Notes under the pieces: model-generated
What the model was told of the DNA's origin: nothing
The model's database searches: none
Seen by the model: the letters and a program-made list of their open reading frames with translations, nothing else
Part shown: positions 1 through 6,677 of the stretch, one piece after another
How positions within the stretch are numbered: the first letter of the stretch is position 1
Layout of the letters: the number at the start of each line of letters is the position of its first letter
Assembly: GCA_937898265.1 (NCBI GenBank)
Contig: CALEJM010000213.1
Location: forward strand, 1 to 6,846
DNA: 6,846 nucleotides
Direction: 5' to 3'
Source of the DNA: an uncultured Porphyromonadaceae bacterium
GTDB taxonomy: Bacteria; Bacteroidota; Bacteroidia; Bacteroidales; Paludibacteraceae
Translations under genes and position numbers: made by a program

Positions 1-711
1 ACGGTGATATGGATTGTGGAGGGTTTGTCCGTTTTGAGAGAGAATGGTAGCAAATGAAGTGCCTTCGCCACCTGAGATAGCCACGCCTTCAACCATGCCG
101 GTGAGCTGTTGCTCGATGAGACCAGCGCGACAGTTGCGCATAGCGGTCAACTCCATCTCACGACCCACGTTGCAGATTTTCTCCATCTCTTCAATCTCTT
201 CTGGACCTTTTACGGCGCGAAGTTCAACAACCTCGTGAATCAATGCTTGAGAAGCTTTGGTGCAGACGTCGTCAATTTTGATGCCGAGAAGTTTGGATAC
301 CAAGATTTGGTTGTCGTGGCGATAAGGTGGGAGGTAGTGAATCTCGCGACCCTCTTTGAGTGCTTTTTTCAGATAAGCTGCCAATTCGTCGTAAGGACGT
401 GAGTCGGCGATACCGCTTCGTTCAGCCAACTCCTTGATGGTTGGTTGAGGACCCATCCAGATGATGTCGTCAATGGTGTAGTCTTCGCCAAAGAGTATGG
501 TCTCGTTCTTATCGAAGTCGATGATACCAGCCATACGCATTGGTTCCAGCAGACCAAAGAAGTAGTTGAATGTGCTGTCTTGACGGAAACGATAGCAGTT
601 GGCTGGATAGCTCATAGGTGCTTCGTTGTTGCAAGGGAAGAAGGCGATGCCGCCTTTCATGTTTTTGCTGAGTCGCTCGCGACGACCCAAGTATATTTCT
701 TGACTAAACAT
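1..711 (-). CDS. pepP: Xaa-Pro aminopeptidase (aminopeptidase P, peptidase family M24B), N-terminal 237 residues; 3' part outside window
   Basis: The frame is open from the ATG at 711 to the left edge, so the gene continues outside the window. Family members remove an N-terminal residue that precedes proline and use two metal ions, usually Mn. What is visible is the AMP_N (creatinase-like) domain, residues about 4-130, with the typical stretch RFRQDSTFNYFFGL at 41-54 and the GEDYTIDDIIWMG segment at 76-88. The start of the pita-bread catalytic domain follows from about 160 (ELRAVKGPEEIEEME at 163-177; ATILSQNGQTLHN at 221-233, whose His232 matches a conserved active-site-region His of PepP). 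The Asp/Asp/His/Glu/Glu metal ligands lie beyond the window, so catalysis cannot be checked. The full protein should be about 450-460 residues. It has its own promoter and looks like a unit separate from the upstream operon. Family assignment is firm; the symbol is by similarity. Confidence 0.93.
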   Translation of the reverse strand, partial: MFSQEIYLGRRERLSKNMKGGIAFFPCNNEAPMSYPANCYRFRQDSTFNYFFGLLEPMRMAGIIDFDKNETILFGEDYTIDDIIWMGPQPTIKELAERSGIADSRPYDELAAYLKKALKEGREIHYLPPYRHDNQILVSKLLGIKIDDVCTKASQALIHEVVELRAVKGPEEIEEMEKICNVGREMELTAMRNCRAGLIEQQLTGMVEGVAISGGEGTSFATILSQNGQTLHNPYHR

Positions 712-750
712 AATGAATTATGAGTGTTTTGTTTGCTAAAGTTGGTGCTA

Positions 751-758
751 CAAAGGTA
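751..758 (-). promoter_or_regulatory. Bacteroidetes-type -7 promoter element upstream of the aminopeptidase P gene
   Basis: Read on the minus strand, 758-751 is TACCTTTG, an exact match to the Bacteroidetes -7 consensus TAnnTTTG. It sits about 40 nt upstream of the ATG at 711, in the only real intergenic gap of the window, just after a run of seven T (766-760). I see no clear TTG/TTTG box about 19-20 bp further upstream, so only half of the bipartite promoter is supported. Transcription would start around 742-747 and give a short A/T-rich leader without a strong Shine-Dalgarno sequence, as is normal in this phylum. Confidence 0.6.
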
Positions 759-779
759 CAAAAAAATGACGTATCGTGG

Positions 780-1949
780 CTATCCGTTGTTCTTGTTTTT
801 CACTGCCAACTGATACATATTATATAATGTATCGCGAACAGTGGCAAACTGATAACGGAGTCCATGCTGACGAATGGTAGCATTGCTGTATTGGCTGTAG
901 TTGTTGAGCAGACGATTCAGTCCGTCGGTCAATGCCCCTTCGTTGCCAGGTTCAACCAAGGTGCCGCAGTTGTCCGAAACCATTTCCGGAATGCCGCCCA
1001 CGTTGGAGGCAATCACGGCGATTCCCATTGCCAAAGCTTCGGAGACTACCACTGGTGCATTCTCATAATTAGAGAATAGGACCAAAGCATCGGCTGTGCT
1101 CATCTCTTGGCAGACCCCCTCTGGTGGAAGTTCTCCCGTAAAAGAGAGGGTTCCAGTGGGAAAATCGAGATGATTTGCCAAAGCAACCGCTTCATCATAA
1201 CATGTGCCTGTGCCTACGAATCTGAATTGGACGTCGTGGCGAATCTCTGCGAGCTGTCTAAAAGCGCGCAAGGTTCCCGAAACGTTCTTCGACTTCTCGT
1301 CAAAACAAGAGACGTGGAGTATTGTATATGGCGTTCCCTCCTGATGCGGACGGTGTGGCGTTTGAAAAAAATAATCGTCAACCACATTGGGAACCACCTG
1401 ATAGTTTTTGTGATTCAGTCCGCAGCGCTGCATCGCTTTGCCGAGGTTTTCGCAGACGGGCATGACGGCGTAGGCATTCTGAAGCACTTTTTGCGTGAGG
1501 TGTTTGCGTAGGAATCCTGTATAGGAGAAATTTTGAGGCAAGTATCTGCTCCAATGTTCCGTAATGACATACGGAATATGATGCTTACGCTCCAACCACC
1601 ATGCCAGAACGCCGCAGCGAGTTAGCACGTTGACGTGGGTTACATCGGGCATACCGTAGTGTTGACGAACCACCTCAAAGCCCTTGGCGAAAGCACGACA
1701 GAATCCGATGGCTTTGCTGACTTTCTTAAGGGTGGAGTTGTCTACAAAAGGATGATAGACAATCACCTCGTGGAGCGTTCCCTCGGTGGTTTCCACGATT
1801 TCTGTCTCTTTGATGTGCTCGTCGGGGTGGATATAGAGCACGCAGACTTCCGCCGACTGACTGACTGCCAGTGCATGCTTTCTGACGAACAGACCAGCCA
1901 TGGCGTCGTAGCGGTTCGGGTACCAAGCGGTGAGGAACAGAACTTTCAT
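780..1949 (-). CDS. Glycosyltransferase family 4 (GT-B fold), 389 aa
   Basis: This is a retaining GT4 enzyme that should transfer a sugar from a nucleotide-sugar donor to a glycan or lipid-linked acceptor at the cytoplasmic face of the inner membrane. The N-terminal Rossmann-like domain starts MKVLFLTAWYPNRYDAMAGL and the glycine-containing loop near 16-20 is typical of the family. The C-terminal domain carries the EX7E motif (Glu296 and Glu304 in YENAPVVVSE), followed by GIAVIASNVGGIPEM at 309-323 and a VEPGN segment at 332-336 near the donor site. The frame also has an upstream ATG at 1973, but the one at 1949 is preferred: it puts the conserved MKVLFLT at the N terminus and forms an ATGA overlap with the stop of the preceding acyltransferase gene (1946), which suggests translational coupling. 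Length is normal. Donor and acceptor cannot be told from sequence. It is the last gene of the apparent operon. Confidence 0.92.
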   Translation of the reverse strand: MKVLFLTAWYPNRYDAMAGLFVRKHALAVSQSAEVCVLYIHPDEHIKETEIVETTEGTLHEVIVYHPFVDNSTLKKVSKAIGFCRAFAKGFEVVRQHYGMPDVTHVNVLTRCGVLAWWLERKHHIPYVITEHWSRYLPQNFSYTGFLRKHLTQKVLQNAYAVMPVCENLGKAMQRCGLNHKNYQVVPNVVDDYFFQTPHRPHQEGTPYTILHVSCFDEKSKNVSGTLRAFRQLAEIRHDVQFRFVGTGTCYDEAVALANHLDFPTGTLSFTGELPPEGVCQEMSTADALVLFSNYENAPVVVSEALAMGIAVIASNVGGIPEMVSDNCGTLVEPGNEGALTDGLNRLLNNYSQYSNATIRQHGLRYQFATVRDTLYNMYQLAVKNKNNG

Positions 1950-2827
1950 CGGTGCAGAAGATTTACCAACCAATGGGGATGGTTGTGTTCAACAAGATAA
2001 TAAGGCTCGAGTTGCGCTCCGAAGCCTTCGTAGAAACGGCGTACCCCTGGAATCTGCGAACCTTCAAAATCTAAGACCTTCATTGTGCCGGCGTTTTGAC
2101 GAATCAGGTTGTCGATGATGACAAACATCGCGCAATCTTCCTTGCCTGCGGCGTTGGAGACTGGCGCCAGATAGACGATTCGGTTACACGTCTCTATTGT
2201 CATGACGGCTGCCGTTAGCGCTCCATTTTTCTTGCAGGCATAGAATTGGGCAGCGTGGTTCTTCACGGCTGCGAGTGACAGCTCTTCCAAGGCTGCAAAC
2301 AGTTTGCTTTCTTTTGGATGCTCCGATTTCCAAAAATCGAGAAACTCCTCCCGTTTGATTTGGCAGAGTATCTCTTCCGAAAAGCGCGCTTTGCGAATGT
2401 TGCGCTGAGTATTATTGTGGAAATCTTTCTGCAAAATCGTGTAGTCTTTTTCTAATGGGAGAATCAGATTCGGCAATTCTTTGCCGCGACAATAGCTGTC
2501 GTTCACCTTCATCGCAAAAACGGAGAAGGTCATTTTCTTCCAAAAACAGTTGCTGATTTCTGCGGAGATGGGATGGGGAGAGAAAACGCCTAACTGCTGA
2601 GTCCAAAGCGGCTGAACGTAGTAGCGGAAACCGAACTTCCGTTTGGCTGGTAACGGCATCACTGCCTCGTAATCACCTAATATCAAGGCTTCCCAATGGG
2701 GCGAAACGGCATCAAGATACCAAGTCAGGGCATAGGGCCGTGCGTTGAGCGAAGTCTGGATAACTTCGTTCCATCGTTTGTCGTCTATTTGGTGACGGCT
2801 GAGATGTGTGAGTGCCTTATTGGCCAT
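1946..2827 (-). CDS. FemAB-like / GNAT-type acyltransferase domain protein, 293 aa
   Basis: The protein resembles the FemAB-related group of the GNAT superfamily. Members transfer an aminoacyl or acyl group from aminoacyl-tRNA or CoA to peptidoglycan precursors, sugars or polysaccharide. Visible support: an N-terminal region ending in PYALTWYLDAVSPHWEALI (31-49), the conserved NNTQRNIRKA motif at 138-147, and the C-terminal signature DFEGS..PGVRRFYEGFGA at 253-271. There is no signal peptide or membrane segment, so it should be cytoplasmic. The start overlaps the mntP stop by 11 nt, and the stop overlaps the next gene's ATG as ATGA. Being coupled to a glycosyltransferase fits a role in decorating a glycan, but the substrate is unknown and a peptidoglycan role is not shown. 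The family call is fairly secure; the exact reaction is not. Confidence 0.8.
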   Translation of the reverse strand: MANKALTHLSRHQIDDKRWNEVIQTSLNARPYALTWYLDAVSPHWEALILGDYEAVMPLPAKRKFGFRYYVQPLWTQQLGVFSPHPISAEISNCFWKKMTFSVFAMKVNDSYCRGKELPNLILPLEKDYTILQKDFHNNTQRNIRKARFSEEILCQIKREEFLDFWKSEHPKESKLFAALEELSLAAVKNHAAQFYACKKNGALTAAVMTIETCNRIVYLAPVSNAAGKEDCAMFVIIDNLIRQNAGTMKVLDFEGSQIPGVRRFYEGFGAQLEPYYLVEHNHPHWLVNLLHR

Positions 2828-3389
2828 TGATCAGATGTTCAACGAGAATTTTTATGCCTATTAGAATGAGTATGATACCTCCAAATAGCTCGACGTTAAT
2901 CTTTTCCATCTTCTTGCCTACCAAGATGCCTAAAGAGCATCCTCCGATAGTGAAGAGGAAACTGACTGCCCCGATGACCGAGATGGCAATCCAGATGAAG
3001 CCTGGTATCGGAACGAAGAGTATGCCTGTGGCAGCGGCGTCGATGCTTGTGGCTACGGCTAACTGGGTCAGGACGACAAGAGAACCATAGGGACTGCGAT
3101 TCTCGCTCGCCTCTCCTTCGTGCAGACTTTCGTAAATCATCTTGCCACCGATAAACCCAAGAATAGCCAACGCCAACCAGTGGTCGATGGTCTTAATCTG
3201 CTCAGAAAAGGCGCTGCCTAACAGCCATGTAGAGAAAGGCATCAATCCTTGGAACGCACCAAAGAAGAGAGCCATGCGCAGAATCTTGGACCAGTTGAAA
3301 CGGGCGTAGGCGATGCTGCTGGCAATGGAGACTGCGAAACAGTCGATAGCCAAACCGATGGCGATGATGAGGAGATCGACGTAGGACAT
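2817..3389 (-). CDS. mntP: Manganese efflux pump MntP, 190 aa
   Basis: MntP (formerly YebN) is an inner-membrane exporter that protects the cell from excess Mn2+. The protein has the family length (about 188 aa in E. coli) and six hydrophobic segments, at about 4-24, 36-58, 69-87, 103-123, 129-156 and 167-187. The two conserved membrane Asp residues are present: Asp16 in GLAIDCFAVSIA and Asp117 in ATSIDAAATG, matching the pseudo-repeat of the family. A short charged cytoplasmic loop (about 88-100, HEGEASENRSP) divides the halves. It starts 3 nt after the DUF3109 stop and overlaps the next gene by 11 nt. The yybP-ykoY Mn riboswitch that precedes mntP in E. coli and many other bacteria cannot fit here. 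Control therefore has to come from the operon promoter or from elsewhere. Confidence 0.93.
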   Translation of the reverse strand: MSYVDLLIIAIGLAIDCFAVSIASSIAYARFNWSKILRMALFFGAFQGLMPFSTWLLGSAFSEQIKTIDHWLALAILGFIGGKMIYESLHEGEASENRSPYGSLVVLTQLAVATSIDAAATGILFVPIPGFIWIAISVIGAVSFLFTIGGCSLGILVGKKMEKINVELFGGIILILIGIKILVEHLINGQ

Positions 3390-3392
3390 GGG

Positions 3393-3977
3393 TTACAGTG
3401 TGTTGAATGCCGCTTCGTAGTCGGCGGCAGCTTTTTCTAATTCCTGGTACCACGCCTCGCCGAAACAGCGAATCAGTGGTTCACGCAAGAACTTATAGGC
3501 TACGACGCCTTGCTCTTTGCCGTATTTCACTGCGCAGTCGCAGATTTCCCAACGGTGGAGATTGACTGCCGTAAAGTCTTTATAATGGTTGAGGCGAACA
3601 GGGTAGAGGTGGCACGAAATCGGTTTGAGGAAATCGACCTTACCTTCACGGTAAGCCTTCTCGATGGCGCAACCGCATATACCGTCTTCGTTCTGACAGG
3701 TGAACACACAGTTGGCATTGTTGACGATAGAGGTCACGAGGTCGCCGTCGGCATCATGGTATGCCACGCCTTGCTGTTCTATCACCGCTTTGGCTTCGTC
3801 GGATAGGAGGTCCCAAATCTTAGGGAGTAGTTCCTCAATCTTACGGGCTTCCTCTTCTGTCAGGGGAGCGCCTGCGTCACCGTCAATGCAACATTGACCT
3901 TTGCACTGGTGAAGCGGACAGAGAAAATGGGTTTCAAAAAGTTGAAAACTGACGAGGGTGTTTCCTATTTCTACCAT
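3393..3977 (-). CDS. DUF3109 family cysteine-rich protein, 194 aa
   Basis: I recognise this as the DUF3109 family, widespread in Bacteroidetes and of unknown function. It has 12 Cys in 194 residues: Cys20, 25, 29, 30, 90, 94, 101, 103, 122, 146, 148 and 171. They group as CPLHQCKGQCC near the N terminus, CVFTCQNEDGICGC at 90-103, SCHLYP at 121-126 and CDC at 146-148. The pattern recalls the YkgJ-type Cys clusters thought to bind zinc or an Fe-S cluster, so metal binding is a reasonable inference. No signal peptide or membrane segment is seen; it should be cytoplasmic. The start at 3977 gives the usual N terminus (MVEIGNTLVS) and sits 12 nt after the previous gene. The adjacent manganese exporter is suggestive of metal biology but not proof. 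No reaction can be assigned. Confidence 0.88.
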   Translation of the reverse strand: MVEIGNTLVSFQLFETHFLCPLHQCKGQCCIDGDAGAPLTEEEARKIEELLPKIWDLLSDEAKAVIEQQGVAYHDADGDLVTSIVNNANCVFTCQNEDGICGCAIEKAYREGKVDFLKPISCHLYPVRLNHYKDFTAVNLHRWEICDCAVKYGKEQGVVAYKFLREPLIRCFGEAWYQELEKAAADYEAAFNTL

Positions 3978-3989
3978 GGTAAGCGTCTG

Positions 3990-4868
3990 TTATTTGTAAA
4001 TCTTGAGTTGCTGACCGAGACTGAGACGGTCGGCATTCGGCAACTTGTTCCACTTCACCAACTGAGCTACCGTCACGTGATGGCGTGCAGCAATGCCGCT
4101 GAGGGTGTCGCCGTTCTTCACTTTATAGGTGATATACGAAGGCTTGGCTGGCGCAGACTCAGTGGTCTTCTCTTCCTGCTTAGGCTCTTCAACCACCACC
4201 GTGCGGTAGAGCATCTGCTCGTTGGCAAGGAAGAGTGTCTGCTGTTCGGCGGTTAGTTTGATGGTCGTGCCTTGTGGCAGTTGTTTGGCTTTGGTGGATA
4301 GTTGCGGATTGTTTTTGAAGAACACCGTAGCAGAAACTTGAAGCGTCTGCAGCAGTGAGTCGGTGGTTACAGATTGTTGCAACTCCGTCTCCATCAGATT
4401 GCTCTTCCACTCCTTGACCATAAGTTTCGAGGGGGCAGCTGCCAAACGAATCATGTCGGTCAACACCGATTTTGCCTTTGCCTCAGCGCTCTCGCCATAG
4501 ATAGGGGTGAGATAGGCAGTCAGCATCTCGATCTCGTCGTTGTTGTATAACGTGGCGAGGTCGGCAAGATAGCTGATGGCTGCTTGGGCGGCACGCTTCG
4601 TGTCGCGACGCTCGTCTGTTGCCTCGTCAACGCGCAAGCCGTAGCGAACGGCTGCCGGAGCCGAGAGTGCCCAAGCTCCTTCGGCGTGGCGGGAGTGGAA
4701 ACTGGCATCGCAGTTGGTGAGTGCCCATGGAAGCGTAGCAAACTTCACAGGCAGTTTCTGCCGAAGAGCCTCACGTTGCCAAAGCGTGATGGCCGACTCC
4801 GACTGGGCAGTCAGCGAGCCCGCGATGGCCAAGAGTGCCAACAGAATAATATATTGTTTGAATTTCAA
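3990..4868 (-). CDS. Secreted MltD-like (degenerate lytic transglycosylase) protein with C-terminal LysM domain, 292 aa
   Basis: Numbered from a TTG start at 4868. That start gives a clean signal peptide (MKFKQYIILLALLAIAGSLTA, residues 1-21) and clears the rfbF stop by 22 nt. An in-frame ATG at 4913 would overlap rfbF by 23 nt, and one at 4997 would overlap it by more than 100 nt; both put an unlikely tail before the signal sequence. Residues about 40-120 look like the SLT/MltD lytic transglycosylase domain (SFHSRHAEGAWAL, then YGL and DERRD at 85-89). However, the ESAFN catalytic motif reads CDASFH, with Asp54 in place of Glu, GIWQ is GAWAL, and the AYN motif is AYLT. A P/E/K/T-rich linker (about 225-244) leads to one LysM domain (about 245-290, YKVKNGDTLSGIA to LSLGQQLKIYK). 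Likely a periplasmic peptidoglycan-binding protein with weak or no lytic activity. LysM is certain; the MltD relation is inferred from motif order. Confidence 0.82.
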   Translation of the reverse strand: MKFKQYIILLALLAIAGSLTAQSESAITLWQREALRQKLPVKFATLPWALTNCDASFHSRHAEGAWALSAPAAVRYGLRVDEATDERRDTKRAAQAAISYLADLATLYNNDEIEMLTAYLTPIYGESAEAKAKSVLTDMIRLAAAPSKLMVKEWKSNLMETELQQSVTTDSLLQTLQVSATVFFKNNPQLSTKAKQLPQGTTIKLTAEQQTLFLANEQMLYRTVVVEEPKQEEKTTESAPAKPSYITYKVKNGDTLSGIAARHHVTVAQLVKWNKLPNADRLSLGQQLKIYK

Positions 4869-4890
4869 AAAGCTGAAGAATAAAGGTTTG

Positions 4891-5661
4891 TTACCACACT
4901 TTCCAAGGGGCATTGCCTTTGTCCCAGAGAGCATTGAGTTCCTTGTTGTCGTTGAGGGTGTCCATCGGTTTCCAGAAGCCGTCGTGTTTGAACGCATGAA
5001 TCTGGTTTTGTGCTACGAGACGTTGCATAGGTTCGCGCTCGAACATCTCGTGGTCGCCTTCCAACACATCGAACACCCCAGGCTCGCAGACGAAGAAACC
5101 GGCGTTGATCCACGAACCGCCTGCCTTAGGTTTCTCGAGGAATGAACGGACGCTGCCGTTGTCGTCGATGTCAACCACGCCGAGTTTGCCGCTTGGTTGA
5201 TAGGTGGTCATCGAAAGCAGTTTGCCCGATTTCTGATGCGCCTCAACGGTAGCACGGATGTCGATGTCGCCCAATCCGTCGCCGTAGGTCAGGAGGAATG
5301 GCTCGTTGCCCACATATTTCTGAATACGTTTGATGCGTCCGCCGGTCAGGGTGTTGATGCCGGTGTCCACCATCGTAACGCGCCAAGGCTCGGAGTGGTT
5401 GTCGAGCACCTCCACACTGTTGTCGCGAAGGTCGACGGTGAGGTCGCAGTTGTGACGGAAATAGTTGCAGAAATATTCTTTGATGACGTATTGCTTGTAG
5501 CCGCAGCAGATGATGAAATCGTTGAAACCGTAATGACTGTAGATTTTCATGATATGCCAAAGGATTGGTTTGCCACCAATCTCCACCATAGGTTTTGGAA
5601 TCACAGCGGTAGCCTCACTCAGTCGTGTGCCAAAGCCGCCAGCCAGCAGTACTACTTTCAT
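4891..5661 (-). CDS. rfbF: Glucose-1-phosphate cytidylyltransferase, 256 aa
   Basis: The enzyme (EC 2.7.7.33) joins CTP and alpha-D-glucose 1-phosphate to give CDP-glucose and pyrophosphate, the first step to CDP-linked dideoxy and other deoxysugars of surface polysaccharides. It closely follows Salmonella RfbF in length and along its whole sequence. The nucleotide-binding loop is LAGGFGTRLSE (6-16), followed by PKPMVEIGGKPILWHIMKIYS (22-42) with Lys23. The Mg-binding Asp128 is in TYGDGLGDID (125-134), and FLEKPK (174-179), NAGFF (186-190) and FWKPMDTL (229-236, Asp234) complete the active site. The C-terminal APWKVW matches the family ending. It starts 19 nt after the glycosyltransferase gene. 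Its usual partner rfbG (CDP-glucose 4,6-dehydratase) is not next to it: the following gene is a LysM protein. Close relatives include glucose-1-phosphate thymidylyl- and uridylyltransferases, but the details favour the cytidylyl enzyme. Confidence 0.94.
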   Translation of the reverse strand: MKVVLLAGGFGTRLSEATAVIPKPMVEIGGKPILWHIMKIYSHYGFNDFIICCGYKQYVIKEYFCNYFRHNCDLTVDLRDNSVEVLDNHSEPWRVTMVDTGINTLTGGRIKRIQKYVGNEPFLLTYGDGLGDIDIRATVEAHQKSGKLLSMTTYQPSGKLGVVDIDDNGSVRSFLEKPKAGGSWINAGFFVCEPGVFDVLEGDHEMFEREPMQRLVAQNQIHAFKHDGFWKPMDTLNDNKELNALWDKGNAPWKVW

Positions 5662-5680
5662 ATGCGTTGAGTTTTTTAAG

Positions 5681-6667
5681 TTATTGTCTATATAGTTGTT
5701 CGGCGGCCGTGTGAGAGGCGCGTCGGGTAATCAATTCGTCGATGAGACCAAAGCCGTAGCCCAGCAGTTGGGCGTAGCTGGTGAGGATAGAGAGTGCAGC
5801 CACACGGAGTGAGCGGTTGCGGAGGAGCGACTCCACAAACACCAGACAGGCAAACAGCGCCAGTGGAGCCAACCACCAGAGCGTTCTGAATGCCAAGGCG
5901 AAGATGAGGAGTCCGAGACATCCCAAAGCAAATGCCGTTGGGAAGAGGTGCATGATCTTCAACGAGCCTGGATGGAGTTTGGTGAGCAGGATACGAGCCT
6001 TGCCGAAGGTGTAGACCTGACGATAGAACTTCTTCAACGTCACGCGACGTTTGTGAACCACCACAGCTTCGGGGATGAGACGTACGCTAAAGCCTCCTTC
6101 GCGGATGCGCATGCTGAGGTCAACGTCCTCGCCAATCATCTCGCGGTAGCCGCCGATTTGCAGATAAGCCTCTTTGGAGAATCCCATGTTGAAGGCACGA
6201 GGTAGGAACTTGTCCACCTTCTTGGTGGCACCACGGATGCCGCCTGTGGTCATCACGGAGGTCATAGCGTAGTTCACGGCTTTCTGGATATCGCTGAAAC
6301 TCTCGTCGGCGCTGTCGGGACCGCCGAAGCAGTCGACGTAATGCTCCGAGAGTGCTTTTCTTACCGTAGCAATATAATGAGACGGAAGGATGACATCGGA
6401 GTCGAACAACAGGCAGTAGTTGCCGCTTGCCATCTCAATGCCGAGATTTCGGCGGGCGCTACGGCTGCTGTCGTCAATCTTATGGACGATATTCAGACGG
6501 TCGGCATAGCTCTGACAGAGTGCCGTGGCGTCGTCGGAGGAGGGTGCCTCAAGAATCAGCACCTCGAAGTCGTTGTCGGTTTGAGCCACCAGCGAGTCGA
6601 ACAGCTCCGTCAGCTCGTCATTGCGTTTGTAGACGGGAACGATGATTGAGAACCTCAAGTCTTCCAT
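5681..6667 (-). CDS. Glycosyltransferase family 2 with C-terminal membrane segments, 328 aa
   Basis: An inverting GT-A enzyme, probably adding a sugar to a lipid-linked or polysaccharide acceptor at the inner membrane. The N-terminal fold begins FSIIVPVYKRNDELTELFDSL (6-26). The metal-binding DXD is DSD at 89-91 in CLLFDSDVILP. The acceptor-side region has FNMGFSKEAYLQIGGYREM (159-177) and the catalytic-base motif GEDVDLSMRIREGG (179-192, ED at 180-181). After about residue 239 come two or three hydrophobic segments (about 239-260, 263-280 and 286-309) that anchor it in the membrane. The frame is open up to an ATG at 6745, but that would overlap the pgi coding end. The ATG at 6667, 10 nt after the pgi stop and directly before the conserved fold, is the better start. 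It is followed 19 nt later by rfbF. Donor specificity is unknown; CDP-glucose-derived sugars are possible given the neighbour but unproven. Confidence 0.93.
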   Translation of the reverse strand: MEDLRFSIIVPVYKRNDELTELFDSLVAQTDNDFEVLILEAPSSDDATALCQSYADRLNIVHKIDDSSRSARRNLGIEMASGNYCLLFDSDVILPSHYIATVRKALSEHYVDCFGGPDSADESFSDIQKAVNYAMTSVMTTGGIRGATKKVDKFLPRAFNMGFSKEAYLQIGGYREMIGEDVDLSMRIREGGFSVRLIPEAVVVHKRRVTLKKFYRQVYTFGKARILLTKLHPGSLKIMHLFPTAFALGCLGLLIFALAFRTLWWLAPLALFACLVFVESLLRNRSLRVAALSILTSYAQLLGYGFGLIDELITRRASHTAAEQLYRQ

Positions 6668-6677
6668 TGGCGTGTTG

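Noticed and set aside
109..723. Plus-strand open frames within 109-402 and 445-723
   Set aside because: Opposite the continuous aminopeptidase P frame, which has clear family motifs along its whole length.
760..780. Possible intrinsic terminator after the GT4 gene (short ACG-ATA-CGT palindrome followed by a T run on the minus strand)
   Set aside because: The stem is only 3 bp, too weak for a terminator; the T run is better read as part of the promoter region.
1107..1511. Open frame of 134 codons on the plus strand opposite the GT4 gene
   Set aside because: Antisense to a conserved glycosyltransferase, no domain seen, low-complexity composition typical of a shadow frame.
1950..1973. Eight-residue extension of the GT4 protein from the ATG at 1973
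   Set aside because: It lies inside the end of the acyltransferase gene, and the conserved Rossmann start follows the ATG at 1949.
3894..4256. Plus-strand open frame of 120 codons spanning the DUF3109/LysM junction
   Set aside because: Overlaps the ends of two clear minus-strand genes and its protein resembles nothing known.
5197..5670. Open frame of 157 codons on the plus strand opposite rfbF
   Set aside because: Fully antisense to a well-conserved gene, with no recognisable family; it is a shadow of rfbF codon usage.
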